Source of the DNA: Nilaparvata lugens | Lineage: Eukaryota; Arthropoda; Insecta; Hemiptera; Delphacidae | DNA: 64,000 nucleotides | NCBI RefSeq assembly: GCF_014356525.2 | Contig: NC_052518.1 | Location: 33,316,017-33,380,016, forward strand | Direction of reading: 5' to 3' | Shown here: positions 36,156 to 47,272 of the stretch, piece by piece | How the letters are laid out: the number at the start of each line of letters is the position of its first letter | How positions within the stretch are numbered: position 1 is the stretch's first letter | The notes under the pieces: generated by a model | Database searches by the model: none | What the model was told of the DNA's origin: nothing | What the model saw: the letters and a program-made list of their open reading frames with translations, nothing else | Made by a program: the position numbers and the translations under genes

Positions 36156-39137
36156 ATGATAGCAATGGAGGAAATCTACAATTTACTTAATAAGGAGTTA
36201 AAATTAACAAATGTACTTGACAACTACTGTGAATACTTACCGTCCCCAGGAAATAGACATAAATTTTTCAATATATTTCACATGAATATTAGGAGTATTG
36301 GCAAGAACTTTGATGAACTAATTTTATTTTTGAGTGATCTACGTTTTGAATTCGACATAATTGTTCTGACAGAGACCTGGTCTTGTGAAGGTAATCCATA
36401 CGAACATAAGATCAATGGATATAAAACAATAAATAAATTCTCAAAGTTGAATAAATGTGATGGTATTTGTGTGTTTGTTAGAGACTGTTTTGACTTTGTA
36501 ATCCATTCAGTAGATATTGATGAAGCTAACTCGCTGAGCTTGGTTGTTGAGATAGATAGTGGTATCAGGTTACTGATAATTGCAGTTTATCGCTCACCTA
36601 GCGGTAATCTAACTGCATTTTTGGATAGCCTTGAAAATAATCTTCAACAGCTAGGTGATAGAAACAGCTGTATTTTTATGGGAGATTTAAACATTGACTT
36701 GAATACTAGTAATACAGTGACCGATGAATACATACACACTTTAAATAAATATGGCTTCGAGTCTTTTATCAATTGTAACACGCGAGTAACGGAGACCACA
36801 CACTCATGCATTGATCATATTTTTCTCAAGAATAGTATTAAAATAAATGAACATTCTATCGGTTATGTTTTCAAAACATCAATCACAGACCATTTCTCGA
36901 CTGCTCTACACATGCACATGAAAGATAATAATAATAATAATAAAAATAATAATATTAAAAGCTTAAAAAAGAGTATTCACGTAATTGATTATGATATTCT
37001 CTTAAAAAGACTTGAAGTAGAAGACTGGGGATTCTTGTATTCAGATAACGTCATCGATGTTGACCTATTGACGGAATTATTCGTTGAGAGAATTCAATGT
37101 CTAATAGAAGGAGCAACTAAAACCAGAAATGTTACACACAGGAACCGAGCATTAAAACCATGGATCACATCCGGTCTCATTAAATCAATTAATGTTAGGG
37201 ATAGAATGAAATTGCAAACTATAAAGGAGCCGTATAATATAACACTAAAAAACAGATTCAGGGAATACAGAGACAGATTAAAAGAATTAATAAATATCAC
37301 CAAAACAAACTATTATAGAAATAAACTAGATGAATACAAGAATGACAGTAAGAATTTGTGGAAAGTTATGAAAGAGATCATAGGAAATGACTCTAGTGAA
37401 ATAAACAATGTTAAAATAGAGCCTGACAAACTAAATAAGTTTTTTTCAGAAGTTGGTAAAGAATATGCATGTAAGATTCCAACTGTGTCCACAAATCTTA
37501 ACGAATTATACAAAGCCCCTTTACAGTCAATATGTCAATCTCTATTCCTCAGACCTGTCACAGTGGAGGAAATAAGAAATATTATTAAAACATTGAAGAA
37601 TTCAGCAAGTCCTGGGATGGACCAAATCCATAATGTTTTAATAAAAAGAATATCCTGTTGGATCGAAACCCCTTTATGCTATATTATAAACAAATGCTTT
37701 CAAACTGGTAAATTTCCAAAATGTTTCAAGATAGCCAGAGTCAAGCCTCTATTTAAATCCGGTAACCACAAACTTCCTGAAAACTATAGACCCATAAGTT
37801 TGATTAGCAACCTGGCTAAAATAATGGAGAAAACTATAAAGATTAGACTAATGGATTTTATTGATAAGCATGATATAATTGATAAAGATCAATACGGGTT
37901 CCAAAGCAACAAAAATACTGAGGATGCCCTGGCCAATTTTGCAAATGAAGTATCTGATAGTATGTCCTCTGATAAAAATAAGTGCCTTGCCATATTCATT
38001 GACCTTGCTAAGGCCTTTGATACTATTCCCCATAATAACTTACTCAATAAATTAAAAAGCTACGGGATTAGAGGTCTCTCATTTGAATTAATCAAAAGTT
38101 ACCTAAATGATCGATCACAACTGATTTCTGAGAATGACCATTATACATCAGATATTGTAGAGCTGAATGATTTCGGATTGCCGCAAGGTACCGTCTTATC
38201 ACCGATTCTATTCCTACTCTATATGAACGATATATTCAAAGTAAAAATTGAAGATTCAAGAATAATTTCCTTTGCTGATGACACAGCCTTAATAGTTAAA
38301 GATAAGTCATGGACCCAAACGTCTTTAAAAGCAGAAAAAGTTATGTCAAATATTAAAAAGTGGCTTGATCTGAATACATTGAGTATGAATACTACTAAGA
38401 CTAAATATGTTGCTTTTTCTCCCACTGTGATTGGACAACCACCAGAGGAAATTGTAATTAAAATACACACGAATTGTGAATCGGAGACGTGGGGAGAATG
38501 TGCTTGCCCGAAACTAAAACAGGAAAAAGTGGTCAAGTATTTGGGGATTATGGTAGACTGTCATCTCAAGTGGGACATGCATATAGAATTCATTTGTAAA
38601 AGGCTAAAATTTATATCTTATATATTTTACAAAATCCGTAAATTATTAAATATACAGGAGTTAAAACTAATTTATCATGGATACGTTCAGTCAATTCTGC
38701 AATATGCGTTAGGAGTATGGGGGGGAACTTATGATTACATAATAAATAGGATTTTTGTCATTCAAAAAATGATAATAAAGACTATTCTGAATAGACCAAG
38801 AATTCATCCAAGCAGGGACACATTTGATGAATTCAAGGTAATGACCATACGCCAACTATATATTAAAAAAATTCTCTACTACATAAGAAAAAATAAAGAT
38901 AAATTTACAATAAGGAATAATCTAGCCACATATAATTTCAGGTTAAATTTTCATAATTTATTCAACATAAATCACACTAACCTAACAATATTACGTCGAC
39001 AATTAAATTATTTAAGCACAAAATTAATTAATTTAATCCCAAATGGTATGCAATTTTTAACTGAGGATAGACATGGGGCACAGATAAATAAATGGATAAT
39101 TGAGACATTTTTCTTTACTCTCGATAATATTTTATAA
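36156..39137 (+). CDS. LINE E ORF2: endonuclease-reverse transcriptase, 993 aa, intact
   Basis: Encodes both catalytic activities for target-primed reverse transcription. The endonuclease occupies about residues 35-240: FHMNIRSIGKNFDE, VLTETW (Glu), VYRSPSG, FMGDLNIDL, SCIDHIF and SITDHF (Asp-His). RT occupies about residues 500-780: KNSASPGMDQIHN, NYRPISLISNLAK, DQYGFQSNKNTEDAL, FIDLAKAFDTI, GLPQGTVLSPILF and FADDTAL (catalytic Asp pair near residues 708-709), then KYLGIMVD and a thumb/C-terminal region to residue 993. ATG 36156 is the first in frame and precedes the endonuclease by about 35 residues. No stop or shift is visible, so the insertion may be young. The domain order fits the CR1/Jockey group. 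Confidence 0.93.
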   Translation: MIAMEEIYNLLNKELKLTNVLDNYCEYLPSPGNRHKFFNIFHMNIRSIGKNFDELILFLSDLRFEFDIIVLTETWSCEGNPYEHKINGYKTINKFSKLNKCDGICVFVRDCFDFVIHSVDIDEANSLSLVVEIDSGIRLLIIAVYRSPSGNLTAFLDSLENNLQQLGDRNSCIFMGDLNIDLNTSNTVTDEYIHTLNKYGFESFINCNTRVTETTHSCIDHIFLKNSIKINEHSIGYVFKTSITDHFSTALHMHMKDNNNNNKNNNIKSLKKSIHVIDYDILLKRLEVEDWGFLYSDNVIDVDLLTELFVERIQCLIEGATKTRNVTHRNRALKPWITSGLIKSINVRDRMKLQTIKEPYNITLKNRFREYRDRLKELINITKTNYYRNKLDEYKNDSKNLWKVMKEIIGNDSSEINNVKIEPDKLNKFFSEVGKEYACKIPTVSTNLNELYKAPLQSICQSLFLRPVTVEEIRNIIKTLKNSASPGMDQIHNVLIKRISCWIETPLCYIINKCFQTGKFPKCFKIARVKPLFKSGNHKLPENYRPISLISNLAKIMEKTIKIRLMDFIDKHDIIDKDQYGFQSNKNTEDALANFANEVSDSMSSDKNKCLAIFIDLAKAFDTIPHNNLLNKLKSYGIRGLSFELIKSYLNDRSQLISENDHYTSDIVELNDFGLPQGTVLSPILFLLYMNDIFKVKIEDSRIISFADDTALIVKDKSWTQTSLKAEKVMSNIKKWLDLNTLSMNTTKTKYVAFSPTVIGQPPEEIVIKIHTNCESETWGECACPKLKQEKVVKYLGIMVDCHLKWDMHIEFICKRLKFISYIFYKIRKLLNIQELKLIYHGYVQSILQYALGVWGGTYDYIINRIFVIQKMIIKTILNRPRIHPSRDTFDEFKVMTIRQLYIKKILYYIRKNKDKFTIRNNLATYNFRLNFHNLFNINHTNLTILRRQLNYLSTKLINLIPNGMQFLTEDRHGAQINKWIIETFFFTLDNIL

Positions 39138-39456
39138 TATACATTTTTTTTCAACCTTGTTTTTTGTTTACTTACGTGATTCTAAAATTTTGCCATATTT
39201 ATTTTTATTTATAATAATAAAATAATATTTGATATAATAATATTGAACTGATGCTCACGCCCAGCGGACAGGATTTTCCTTGCTGGGTTGTTGCCTTAAT
39301 GAATAGATTTTGATTTAAATATATTTAATTTATAATTTTTGTTTTGATTGTAAGCTATGTTTTATTTTTATTTCTATGAATTTCTTGAATAATTTTTTGT
39401 AACTTGTATTGATGGCAAATAAAAAGAATTGAAAATTGAAAATTGAAATTGAAATT
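39138..39456 (+). other. LINE E 3' UTR and tail
   Basis: AT-rich 3' UTR with a GC-rich hairpin (CCCAGCGG...CCTTGCTGGG, about 39262-39288), a plausible RT recognition structure. It is followed by AATAAAAAGAATTG and about five ATTGAA(A) repeats ending at the host junction. Confidence 0.7.
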
Positions 39457-39588
39457 GATTCTAAAGCTGATCAATGCCGTTGAAGATTGATATAATGTAG
39501 AAGACAAATTATTGAACTTGTGAGAGGTGAAATTGTCTACATTTCAAGTCGGATTGAGATCCTTTAATTTGAAAGAATTCTCTATTTA

Positions 39589-40307
39589 GATGGTATTGTC
39601 TGAAAAGAATAAAATTATTCGAGCCCAGGAAAGTTTTCTGAAATTAGGAGAATTTACCCTCCACAAAAGAAATTGAAGAAATCTCTTAGAAATTGCATTT
39701 CATTTATATTACATTCATTGACCAGAAAATATGAAGTTGAGAATATTTTCAAACTTGTGTTACATGATAGAAATTAACATACGTGAACTTCATCTATAAT
39801 GGGAGTAGTTCTCATTTACAAAATACGGAATGTGAAAGACTCAAATCTCATTCAAATTGCGCTGGAGTTTGGCTCTCTTTTCTAATCATAATGAGCTTTC
39901 TCAATTATTGAAGAGTATTGAAAACCTATTGAAGATTAAGAGAATTAAACCTATCGAAAATTGATAACCTATTGACATTACTTATTTATCCCGAGTTAGT
40001 TCCCTATTGACGGATCTCTAAATAATATGAGTGGCACTTTATCCACTAGACCACGGATCACTCCAGATGTTAATTATTCTTCAGAATAGCTCTGTACATT
40101 GATCATGGAAATCAATGTATTGCATACTCACCATTGTACAATGATTGTGTCAAGTCGCTTATTTTTTGAGTTCAATGTAGCTTTAAAATCGATCAAGCTG
40201 AAGAGAATTCAATGATACAATGATGATATACTAGGTTTCTCTCAATTTTCTGTACAGGTATAATAATCATGAGATTAATATCAAAGAGAGACCATGTCAG
40301 GAAACTA

Positions 40308-40310
<3 letters not shown>
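39589..40310. other. Intergenic, nothing recognised
   Basis: AT-rich sequence beyond the duplicated segment. No ORF of note; short stop-rich frames throughout. Confidence 0.5.
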
Positions 40311-40368
<58 letters not shown>

Positions 40369-40425
40369 TGTGTGTGTTTGTGTGTGTGTGTGTGTGTGTG
40401 GTGTGTGTGTGTGTGAGTGTATGTG
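40311..40425. repeat. (GT)n microsatellite
   Basis: About 115 bp of GT dinucleotides with a central GAGAGAGA interruption and GTTTGT and GGTG imperfections. A second short GT run occurs at 40698-40720. Confidence 0.95.
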
Positions 40426-40499
40426 CGTCTGTGTACACGATATCTCATCTCCCAATTAACGGAATGACTTGGAATTTGGAACTATAGGTCCTTACACTA

Positions 40500-40860
40500 T
40501 AAGGATCCGACACAAACAATTTCGATCAAATGCAATTCAAGATGGCGGCTGAAATGGTGAAAATGTTGTCAAAAACAAGGTTTTTCGCGATTTTCTCGAA
40601 AACGGCTCCTACGATTTTGATCAAATTTATACCAATAACAGTCATTGATAAGCTCTATCAACTGCCACAAGTCTCATATCTGCAAAAATTTCAGGAGTGT
40701 GTGTGTGTGTGTGTGTGTGTAACATTTTTGGCGGGGCCCCAGCTTCCTCAGGGGGGAAAATTGAAAAAATCCTTTCTTAGTGGATGTCTTGAGGCTACCA
40801 TAAACAAGTTGTGCAAAAATTAAAGCTTTTAGGCTCGGTAGTTTGGGCTGTGGTGTGATT
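40500..40860 (+). repeat. Dispersed genomic repeat of unknown class
   Basis: A low-divergence-looking block with AAGATGGCGGCTGAAATGG, TTTTTCGCGATTTTCTCGAA, AACGGCTCCTACGATTTTGA and GGCGGGGCCCCAGCTTCC. I recall similar sequence as highly repeated in planthopper genomes, which is memory, not a search. No conserved protein is encoded. Confidence 0.5.
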
Positions 40861-40870
40861 TCAGTATGTT

Positions 40871-41011
40871 GGGAGGAGGAGGAGTAGGAGGAGAAGGAGG
40901 AGGAGGAGGAGGAGGATGAGGAGGAGGAGGAGGAGGAGCTGAAGAAGAAGAAGATGAAGAGAAATAATAATAATAATAAGAAGAAGAAGAAGGAGAAGAA
41001 GAGAAGAAGAT
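40871..41011. repeat. Purine-rich (GGA/GAA/TAA)n tract
   Basis: About 140 bp of G/A triplets shading from GGA through GAA to AATAAT, all purine on the plus strand apart from a few T. It is able to form triplex-like structures in principle. Confidence 0.9.
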
Positions 41012-41012
41012 A

Positions 41013-41869
41013 GATTGAACATTGATTTAGCGATTAAAAATAAAAGCTGAGAGATGTCTTTATTGAGAAAACATAACAGCTGTTTTGAGTTTCATAGTAG
41101 CACAGACATAACTTATACTGCAATGCCTCATTGAGTTCAAACACACAGTTCTAATTCCCTACATGAAGTAGTGGATTATTCTTTTATTGACCGTGCGAAG
41201 TGAGGTCTAAGATTCAAGTCGACGGTTTGGCATTTCTCTTAATGTTTAAATGTTTAAATGCGTGATTGAATGCGTGATATGCGTGATTGAAACGTCGATT
41301 ATATGCTAATGATATGCGTGATCAATTAATCTGTCAGTTATGATTTTATCACGCACATGGTAGAGTATGCTGAACTGATTATTTGACACATTTCTACTGA
41401 ATAGTCACTGAATAGACACATTTCTACTAAAAGATATTTCAATTTAATTTTTTTTATTAATGATAAGGAGCTATAATCTTAATTTCTCAATTCAAAACTT
41501 TCAATTGAATTTAAAATTAAATTTATTCGATTTAAATTTAAAATTTTTCATAGTCTTATTCAGAATTTAAGTATTTTCATAACAAAATTCTCATTAAAAA
41601 TGACTACAGTAGCCTACTTTTAAAATATCTATAATAAAATTTTCAATTTATAAATTATTCATTATTCAAATATAACTACTCAACAACTTTTAGAGAGCGC
41701 CAGAAAATTCAACCCCTAAAGCCGAGAAGGGAGACTGAAGGATGCTGGGAGCAAAGGCCTGCTGCGGCTGAACTACGAATCTAGCCGTCAGAGTTTCCTC
41801 TAGTCAGTGCTACGGGCTTCTACATTCAGTTGGGCGCAATTCAACACATTGTGAGCGCAATCAGTAAAT
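41013..41869. other. Intergenic with one dispersed repeat
   Basis: 41185-41260 is the inverse counterpart of 31735-31870 (GAGGTCTAAGATTCAAGTCG). From 41260 to 41340 GCGTGATTGAA-type units recur several times. 41700-41850 is unusually GC-rich for the region. No gene recognised. Confidence 0.5.
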
Positions 41870-43315
41870 CCCGATTTCGATCTGATCATTCGCGACAAAC
41901 TATAAAACCTTTCTACCAAATAGGAATCGACCATTTAGGAATCGGTCAGTTGGGAAAATCATATTTTTCGTCGCAAAAGATCGAAAATTGGAGAATCCCA
42001 AATGGTAGAATTGAAACTTGTACTTTCCCAAATGGTCGAATCCCAAATGATCGAAAAGTTTTAATAGTAATCTCATTTGGCCGAAAATATCAACTGTCGC
42101 AAAAAGTAGAAAATTTGATTTTCCCATATGACCGATCCTCAAACAGTCGAATCCCATTTGGTAGAAAAATATTTTAGTTTGTCGCAAATTATCGAATCTC
42201 ATCGGCTAGATGAGATTCGACCATATGGGAAAACAAAACTCTTCTACCTAATAGAATTCGACCATTTGCGACGAACTGCTACATTTTTCTATCAAATGGG
42301 ATTCGACTTTTTGAGAATCGGTCAGATGGGAAAATCAAATTTTCGACCTTTTGCGACAGCTGAGATTTTCGGCCAAATGAGATTACTATTAAAACTTTTC
42401 GATCATTTGGGATTCGACCATTTGGGAAAGTACAAGTTTCAATTCTACCATTTGGGAATCTTCAATTTTCGATCTTTTGCGACAAAATAATAATTTCGGC
42501 CAAATGGGAATCGGTCATTTGACATGCCACTAAAACTTGAACTTTCCCAAATGGTCGAATCCCAAATGATCGAAAAGTTTCAATAGTAATCTCATTTGGC
42601 CGAAAATATCAACTGTCGCAAAAAGTAGAAAATTTGATTTTCCCATATGACCGATCCTCAAACAGTCGAATCCCATTTGGTAGAAAAATATTTTAGTTTG
42701 TCGCAAATTATCGAATCTCATCGGCTAGATGAGATTCGACCATATGGGAAAACAAAACTCTTCTACCTAATAGAATTCGACCATTTGCGACGAACTGCTA
42801 CATTTTTCTATCAAATGGGATTCGACTTTTTGAGAATCGGTCAGATGGGAAAATCAAATTTTCGACCTTTTGCGACAGCTGAGATTTTCGGCCAAATGAG
42901 ATTACTATTAAAACTTTTCGATCATTTGGGATTCGACCATTTGGGAAAGTACAAGTTTCAATTCTACCATTTGGGAATCTTCAATTTTCGATCTTTTGCG
43001 ACAAAATAATAATTTCGGCCAAATGGGAATCGGTCATTTGACATGCCACTAAAACTTGAACTTTCCCAAATGGTCGAATCCCAAATGATCGAAAAGTTTC
43101 AATAGTAATCTCATTTGGCCGAAAATCTCAACTGTCGCAAAAGGTCGAAAATTTGATTTTCCCATCTGACCGATTCTCAAGCAGTCGAATCCCATTTGAT
43201 AGAAAAATGTTGTAGTTTGTCGCAATTGATCGAATCTCATCGGCTAGATGAGATTCGACTATATGGGAAAGTATACTCTTCGACCTTTTGGGATTCGGTC
43301 AGATGGGACCCCACG
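41870..43315. repeat. Foldback repeat cluster, right
   Basis: Same modules as 19737-20670 (CCCAAATGGTCGAATCCC, TTTGGCCGAAAAT, GTCGCAAAAGGTCG), arranged as inverted halves around ATCGGCTAGATGAGATTCGA (42208, 42721, 43240). Its right edge, reverse-complemented, reads CTGACCGAATCCCAAAAGG, like the left cluster's ATGACCGATTCCCATTTGG. It abuts LINE B at the second copy of the 12-bp target duplication. Confidence 0.85.
42016..43053. repeat. 519-bp direct duplication inside the foldback cluster
   Basis: 42016-42534 recurs at 42535-43053 with almost no differences. A 120-codon frame at 42128 reappears with identical translation at 42647. It reflects very recent tandem gain or assembly duplication. 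Confidence 0.9.
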
Positions 43316-43327
43316 AGTATAGTTGTG
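43316..43327. repeat. Right 12-bp target duplication of the foldback-bounded insert
   Basis: AGTATAGTTGTG, 11 of 12 matches with 19725-19736, in the same codon register (Ser-Ile-Val-Val) of the same endonuclease. Confidence 0.65.
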
Positions 43328-45449
43328 ATTAATATTTATAGAACACCTGATAGTGACGTCAGAGAATTTTTCTACAGTCTAGAGAATCTCATGAACTTTA
43401 TCATTAATAAAAAATTCAAATATATCTTTCTAACAGGTGATTTCAATGTAAATATTTTGGACAATGCAAGGGCTGAAAGTCGATTTTTCTTGAACCTTCT
43501 CAGAGCTTTTGATTTGTTCTGTGTAAATAATTTGCCTACAAGAGGTAAGGCGTGTTTGGACAATATTGCGGCGAATCTACAGCCTGGCTCTTATAAAGTC
43601 AGTATGTTGGAGGAGGGCGTATTGTCCGACCACGCTGGAATATGGTTAGATTTTCCCATTACAGAAAATGAACCAAAAACTGGTAAATCAATTGGAACTA
43701 AGAGAATAATAAATGATTTTAAATTACATGAACTGGAGAAGAGTCTCAGGAATGTTGACTGGACGCCTTTGTATTGTATAGAGAATGTCAATGATGCTTT
43801 CGAAAAATTCATGGATATGATAGTGAACAATTTCAATGGCTGTTGTCCGGTGGTGAGCTATACGATGAGGCCACAAAATAAACAAAAAAATGCGTGGTTC
43901 AATGAAACTATTGCTAATATGAGAGTTATGTTATTGATCTTATATAACAACTGGAAATCAAGCAGTGATGAGGATGATAGGCAGCGATACATAGCATTCA
44001 AAAAAGATTATAAAAAAATTATTGCAAAATCAAAAATTAAAGCTAATGATAATTGTATTCGAAATTCAAAAAATAAATGCAAAACAGCTTGGAATATCAT
44101 AAAAACAAAATCATGTAAAAATAAAACCAAGCAAGAAATACCAGTATCAGTTGATGTTCTAAACAATTATTTTATTAATGTATCTGATAAAGTCAATAAT
44201 GTTCACATTCCAGAGAAAGACCCAGTAGTGTTACTTGATAAGTTTGTCATGCCAATTGAACTTCAAAATAGTTTTAAATGGAAGAAGGTGAGCTCTAAAA
44301 TAGTTCTGGATAGTGTGAAAAATCTAAGTTCCTCACATGCTGGTGATGTCTATGGACTTAGTAATTCAATATTAAAAAACATTATTACTGGTATACTCAC
44401 GCCACTTACCTTTTTAATAAACTTTGTTCTCTCTGAAGCTACTTTTCCTAATTGTCTCAAGTTGAGTAAGATTTGTCCTGTGTATAAAATAGGCGATAAG
44501 ACACAGCCCGACAGTTACCGCCCTATAGCCATTGTCCCTATTATTGGTAAGATTATTGAATCTGTTATGTTTGATCAAATGTATGCATACTTTGATTGTA
44601 ATAATATTCTATATTGTCATCAGTATGCTTACAGGCCTGCTCATAATACAATAATGGCTGTCGAGACTATTATAAATAGGATCTTAGAGTCTTTTGAAGA
44701 CAGATTGATTACAGGTGTAGGCTTATTAGACTTGCGAAAAGCATTTGACTGTATCTCTCATAGTATCTTGAAAACGAAATTGCAGTTTTATGGAATTGTT
44801 GGAAAGGAACTAGATCTGATTGAATCATATTTGAATAGGAAACAAGTTGTAATTGTTAATAATAGAAAATCGGAAATTTTGAATGTGAAATCAGGCGTTC
44901 CTCAAGGTTCAATCCTTGGACCCTTTCTCTTCCTAATATTTATTAATGACATTCACTGTGGTGTGATCCCATTAGGCTTGCCTATACTGTATGCAGACGA
45001 TACTACATTAATGTGCTCTCATAAGAATATGTCAGATGTTAAGACAAAGCTATTAGAATGTATACAAGTATCCAAAACCTGGCTTGAAGCGAATAAACTT
45101 GTAATTAATGATGATAAGACAGAACTAATATATTTCTCATTGAATAATGAAAATGAAAATCAAGCTGTTAAGCTTCTAGGTCTTTATATTGATAGTAAAT
45201 TAACATGGAGGGAGCAAGTGAATATGTTGTGCAGAAAACTGTCTAGAGTGACATATATTTTGAGAAAATTGAAATACTGTGTAAGTTCAGATGTACTTTT
45301 AACAGCCTATTTTGGTCTATTTCACTCCTTGTTAGCATATGGAGTTATACTCTGGGGAAATAGTAGCACTGCCACAAAGGTACTCATTCTTCAAAAGAAA
45401 ATAATAAGAATTATTGACAATCTTCAGCCAAGAGAATCATGTAGAGACA
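43316..45449 (+). pseudogene. LINE B: second half of endonuclease plus RT (probable continuation of LINE A)
   Basis: Opens at SIVV and gives INIYRTPDSDV, FLTGDFNVNIL, ACLDNIA and LSDHAGIW (endonuclease), a Lys-rich linker, then RT with SYRPIAIVPIIGKIIE, YAYRPAHNTIMAVE, GLLDLRKAFDCISH, GVPQGSILGPFLFL, LYADDTTL (about 44990) and VKLLGLYIDSKLTW, into the thumb. It is about 710 codons without a stop until the assembly gap at 45450 cuts it. The upstream ATG at 43196 lies in foldback sequence and is not its own start. The C-terminal end and 3' tail are hidden by the gap. Confidence 0.88.
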
Positions 45450-45549
45450 NNNNNNNNNNNNNNNNNNNNNNNNNNNNNNNNNNNNNNNNNNNNNNNNNNN
45501 NNNNNNNNNNNNNNNNNNNNNNNNNNNNNNNNNNNNNNNNNNNNNNNNN
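45450..45549. other. Assembly gap (100 N)
   Basis: Exactly 100 undetermined bases, the conventional placeholder for a gap of unknown size. The join between LINE B and the GT run on its right is therefore not proven contiguous. Confidence 0.99.
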
Positions 45550-45569
45550 TGTGGTGTGTGTGTGTTGTG

Positions 45570-45600
<31 letters not shown>

Positions 45601-45613
45601 TGTGTGTGTGTGT
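45550..45613. repeat. (GT)n microsatellite at gap edge
   Basis: About 64 bp of TG repeats with GTGG interruptions, directly beside the gap. It probably caused the assembly break. Confidence 0.95.
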
Positions 45614-46711
45614 TGAAACAAGGTATAATACGGGAGACAATCAAGTATACACAGCACATTAAGGGGAGGTGTGTACACTAAGGGGAGACCCCGTATTGTC
45701 ACTGCTCAATTTTAGTAAAAATCACTTCTACATGCTTAAAACCATGTAAAAACGTAATAAAAAAAAATCTCCCCATTTTGTTAGTACTCTACCTAATTGG
45801 GATACACTCCAGTTCCCGAAATTGCCACCACGTTGTGCTACGATCGCTAATACACACTCACACAAAACTTATTTACGGATTGAGCATACAATGCGGGCTA
45901 CTTGCATATCCCTGCAAATCTCCATTGTCTCCTCCACTGTTCGAAGTAACTGGTCTGCTATGGGATTTGCCGTGACTCATTGATCACAGCTTAGCGAATT
46001 CATAGTTTCTTTTTCTGTTCATTCACTTGTGACATGAGAAGGGAGCGAGGATACATGCTTGCAGAATGTATTGTGGTACTGATTTTTAGTTATTTGGTAC
46101 AAATAGTCTGTAAATGATGATTCTTCACAAAAAATATCCTATGATAAGCCATATTATTGATTTAGAATGTTCAGTTTATGGATTGTTTCACCTATACTAG
46201 TCACAATCATAACCGACGATGAATTAGAATAAAAATAATTTATAAACGTAGGGAAGGATAGTGATTCCATCAATCGCATGTTAAACTCGCGAAAGAAATT
46301 TATATGAACACTACATTTATATTAACTACTTATTTGTCAATCAGAAAAATAACTCATTTATCAATCAGGAGAGCGTTATAGATTCCCAGTTTATTTATCC
46401 TAGCTTCAATATTAATCTTGAACAGAAATCAAGAAAAAGAAAATTATATGAATCCTGTCCTTGTCAAGATGAATAAAATAAGTTGGTGCATGTATCCAGG
46501 TTTTATTCAAATACTGTGGAAATGGTCAGTTGTAGTATTGTTTGGAAAACTGTAAGTGGGGTTGTATTATACATTGAATTATAAACAAGCACCTTTCAGG
46601 CAGCTCTGGTTTAGTACTTTGGCATTTCAAAACCTCAATTCAATCGATCTTGGCCAGAATAGAGTCTGTTCCACAAGTGAAGGATTGGTTCGCAGCTTAA
46701 CCAATGAGAGA

Positions 46712-46738
46712 TTGGAAATGATAGACTATCATTTCCAA
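46712..46738. repeat. Perfect 27-bp palindrome
   Basis: Arms TTGGAAATGATAG and CTATCATTTCCAA around a single A. A smaller ATTGGTT/AACCAAT hairpin lies just upstream near 46684-46704. Confidence 0.85.
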
Positions 46739-47225
46739 ATATATCATTTAAGAATTAATGATAATGCATTATTTGTCTGGAACCAGGTATAATCTAGTGC
46801 CACATGCGGGAAGGCTGAAAAGAGCATACCGACGACACAGATTGAGAGAAGTTAAGAAAAATGCTAATGCGCTATTCATATAGCAGAGGCTGCAAATCCA
46901 TGTAGGGATGCTTGGATTTTCATCGATTTCCGTAGACGCAAATCAGGTGATTTGGACCAGAGTTTTGCAACTGCAGATGAGATTAGTCGGTTTTGTGTTG
47001 ACTAGTTCAGGTCATGATGATGGCTTTCCTGATGAGTTGACTGAATTCTTAGCTACTCTTTAGAGAACTCCACTTCTTGGGGAGCATTTCTAATGGATTA
47101 TTATATGAATTATTATGAATGGATAATTATTCAAATAAGTCGTCTTTAATGGTTTATTATTGTGATAATTCCATAATATTGTACTATTGCAAACTAATTA
47201 TCAAGGAGTTTATTCCTATTTATTG

Positions 47226-47272
47226 AAATATTGTTTTTATAGTTTAATAATTAAACTATAAAAACAATATTT
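47226..47272. repeat. Perfect 47-bp palindrome
   Basis: Two 23-bp arms (left arm begins AAATATTGTTTTTATAG) around a single central A at 47249. It is extremely AT-rich and cruciform-prone. Confidence 0.9.

Larger units (their letters stand above)
35342..39456 (+). mobile_element. LINE E, 5'-truncated, ORF2 intact
   Basis: Boundaries come from comparison with the duplicated host sequence: the left flank ends TTGGATT (35341) and the right flank resumes GATTCTAAAG (39457), giving a 4-bp GATT overlap. ORF1 is open right up to the left border, so the element is truncated inside ORF1. ORF2 is complete. The 3' UTR (39138-39416) includes a CCCAGC...GCTGGG hairpin at about 39262-39288, and the element ends in ATTGAAA/ATTGAA tail repeats. 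It is the best preserved retrotransposon in the window. Confidence 0.9.

Noticed and set aside
40193..40487. Cys/Val- and His/Thr-rich ORFs
   Set aside because: Translations of the (GT)n microsatellite.
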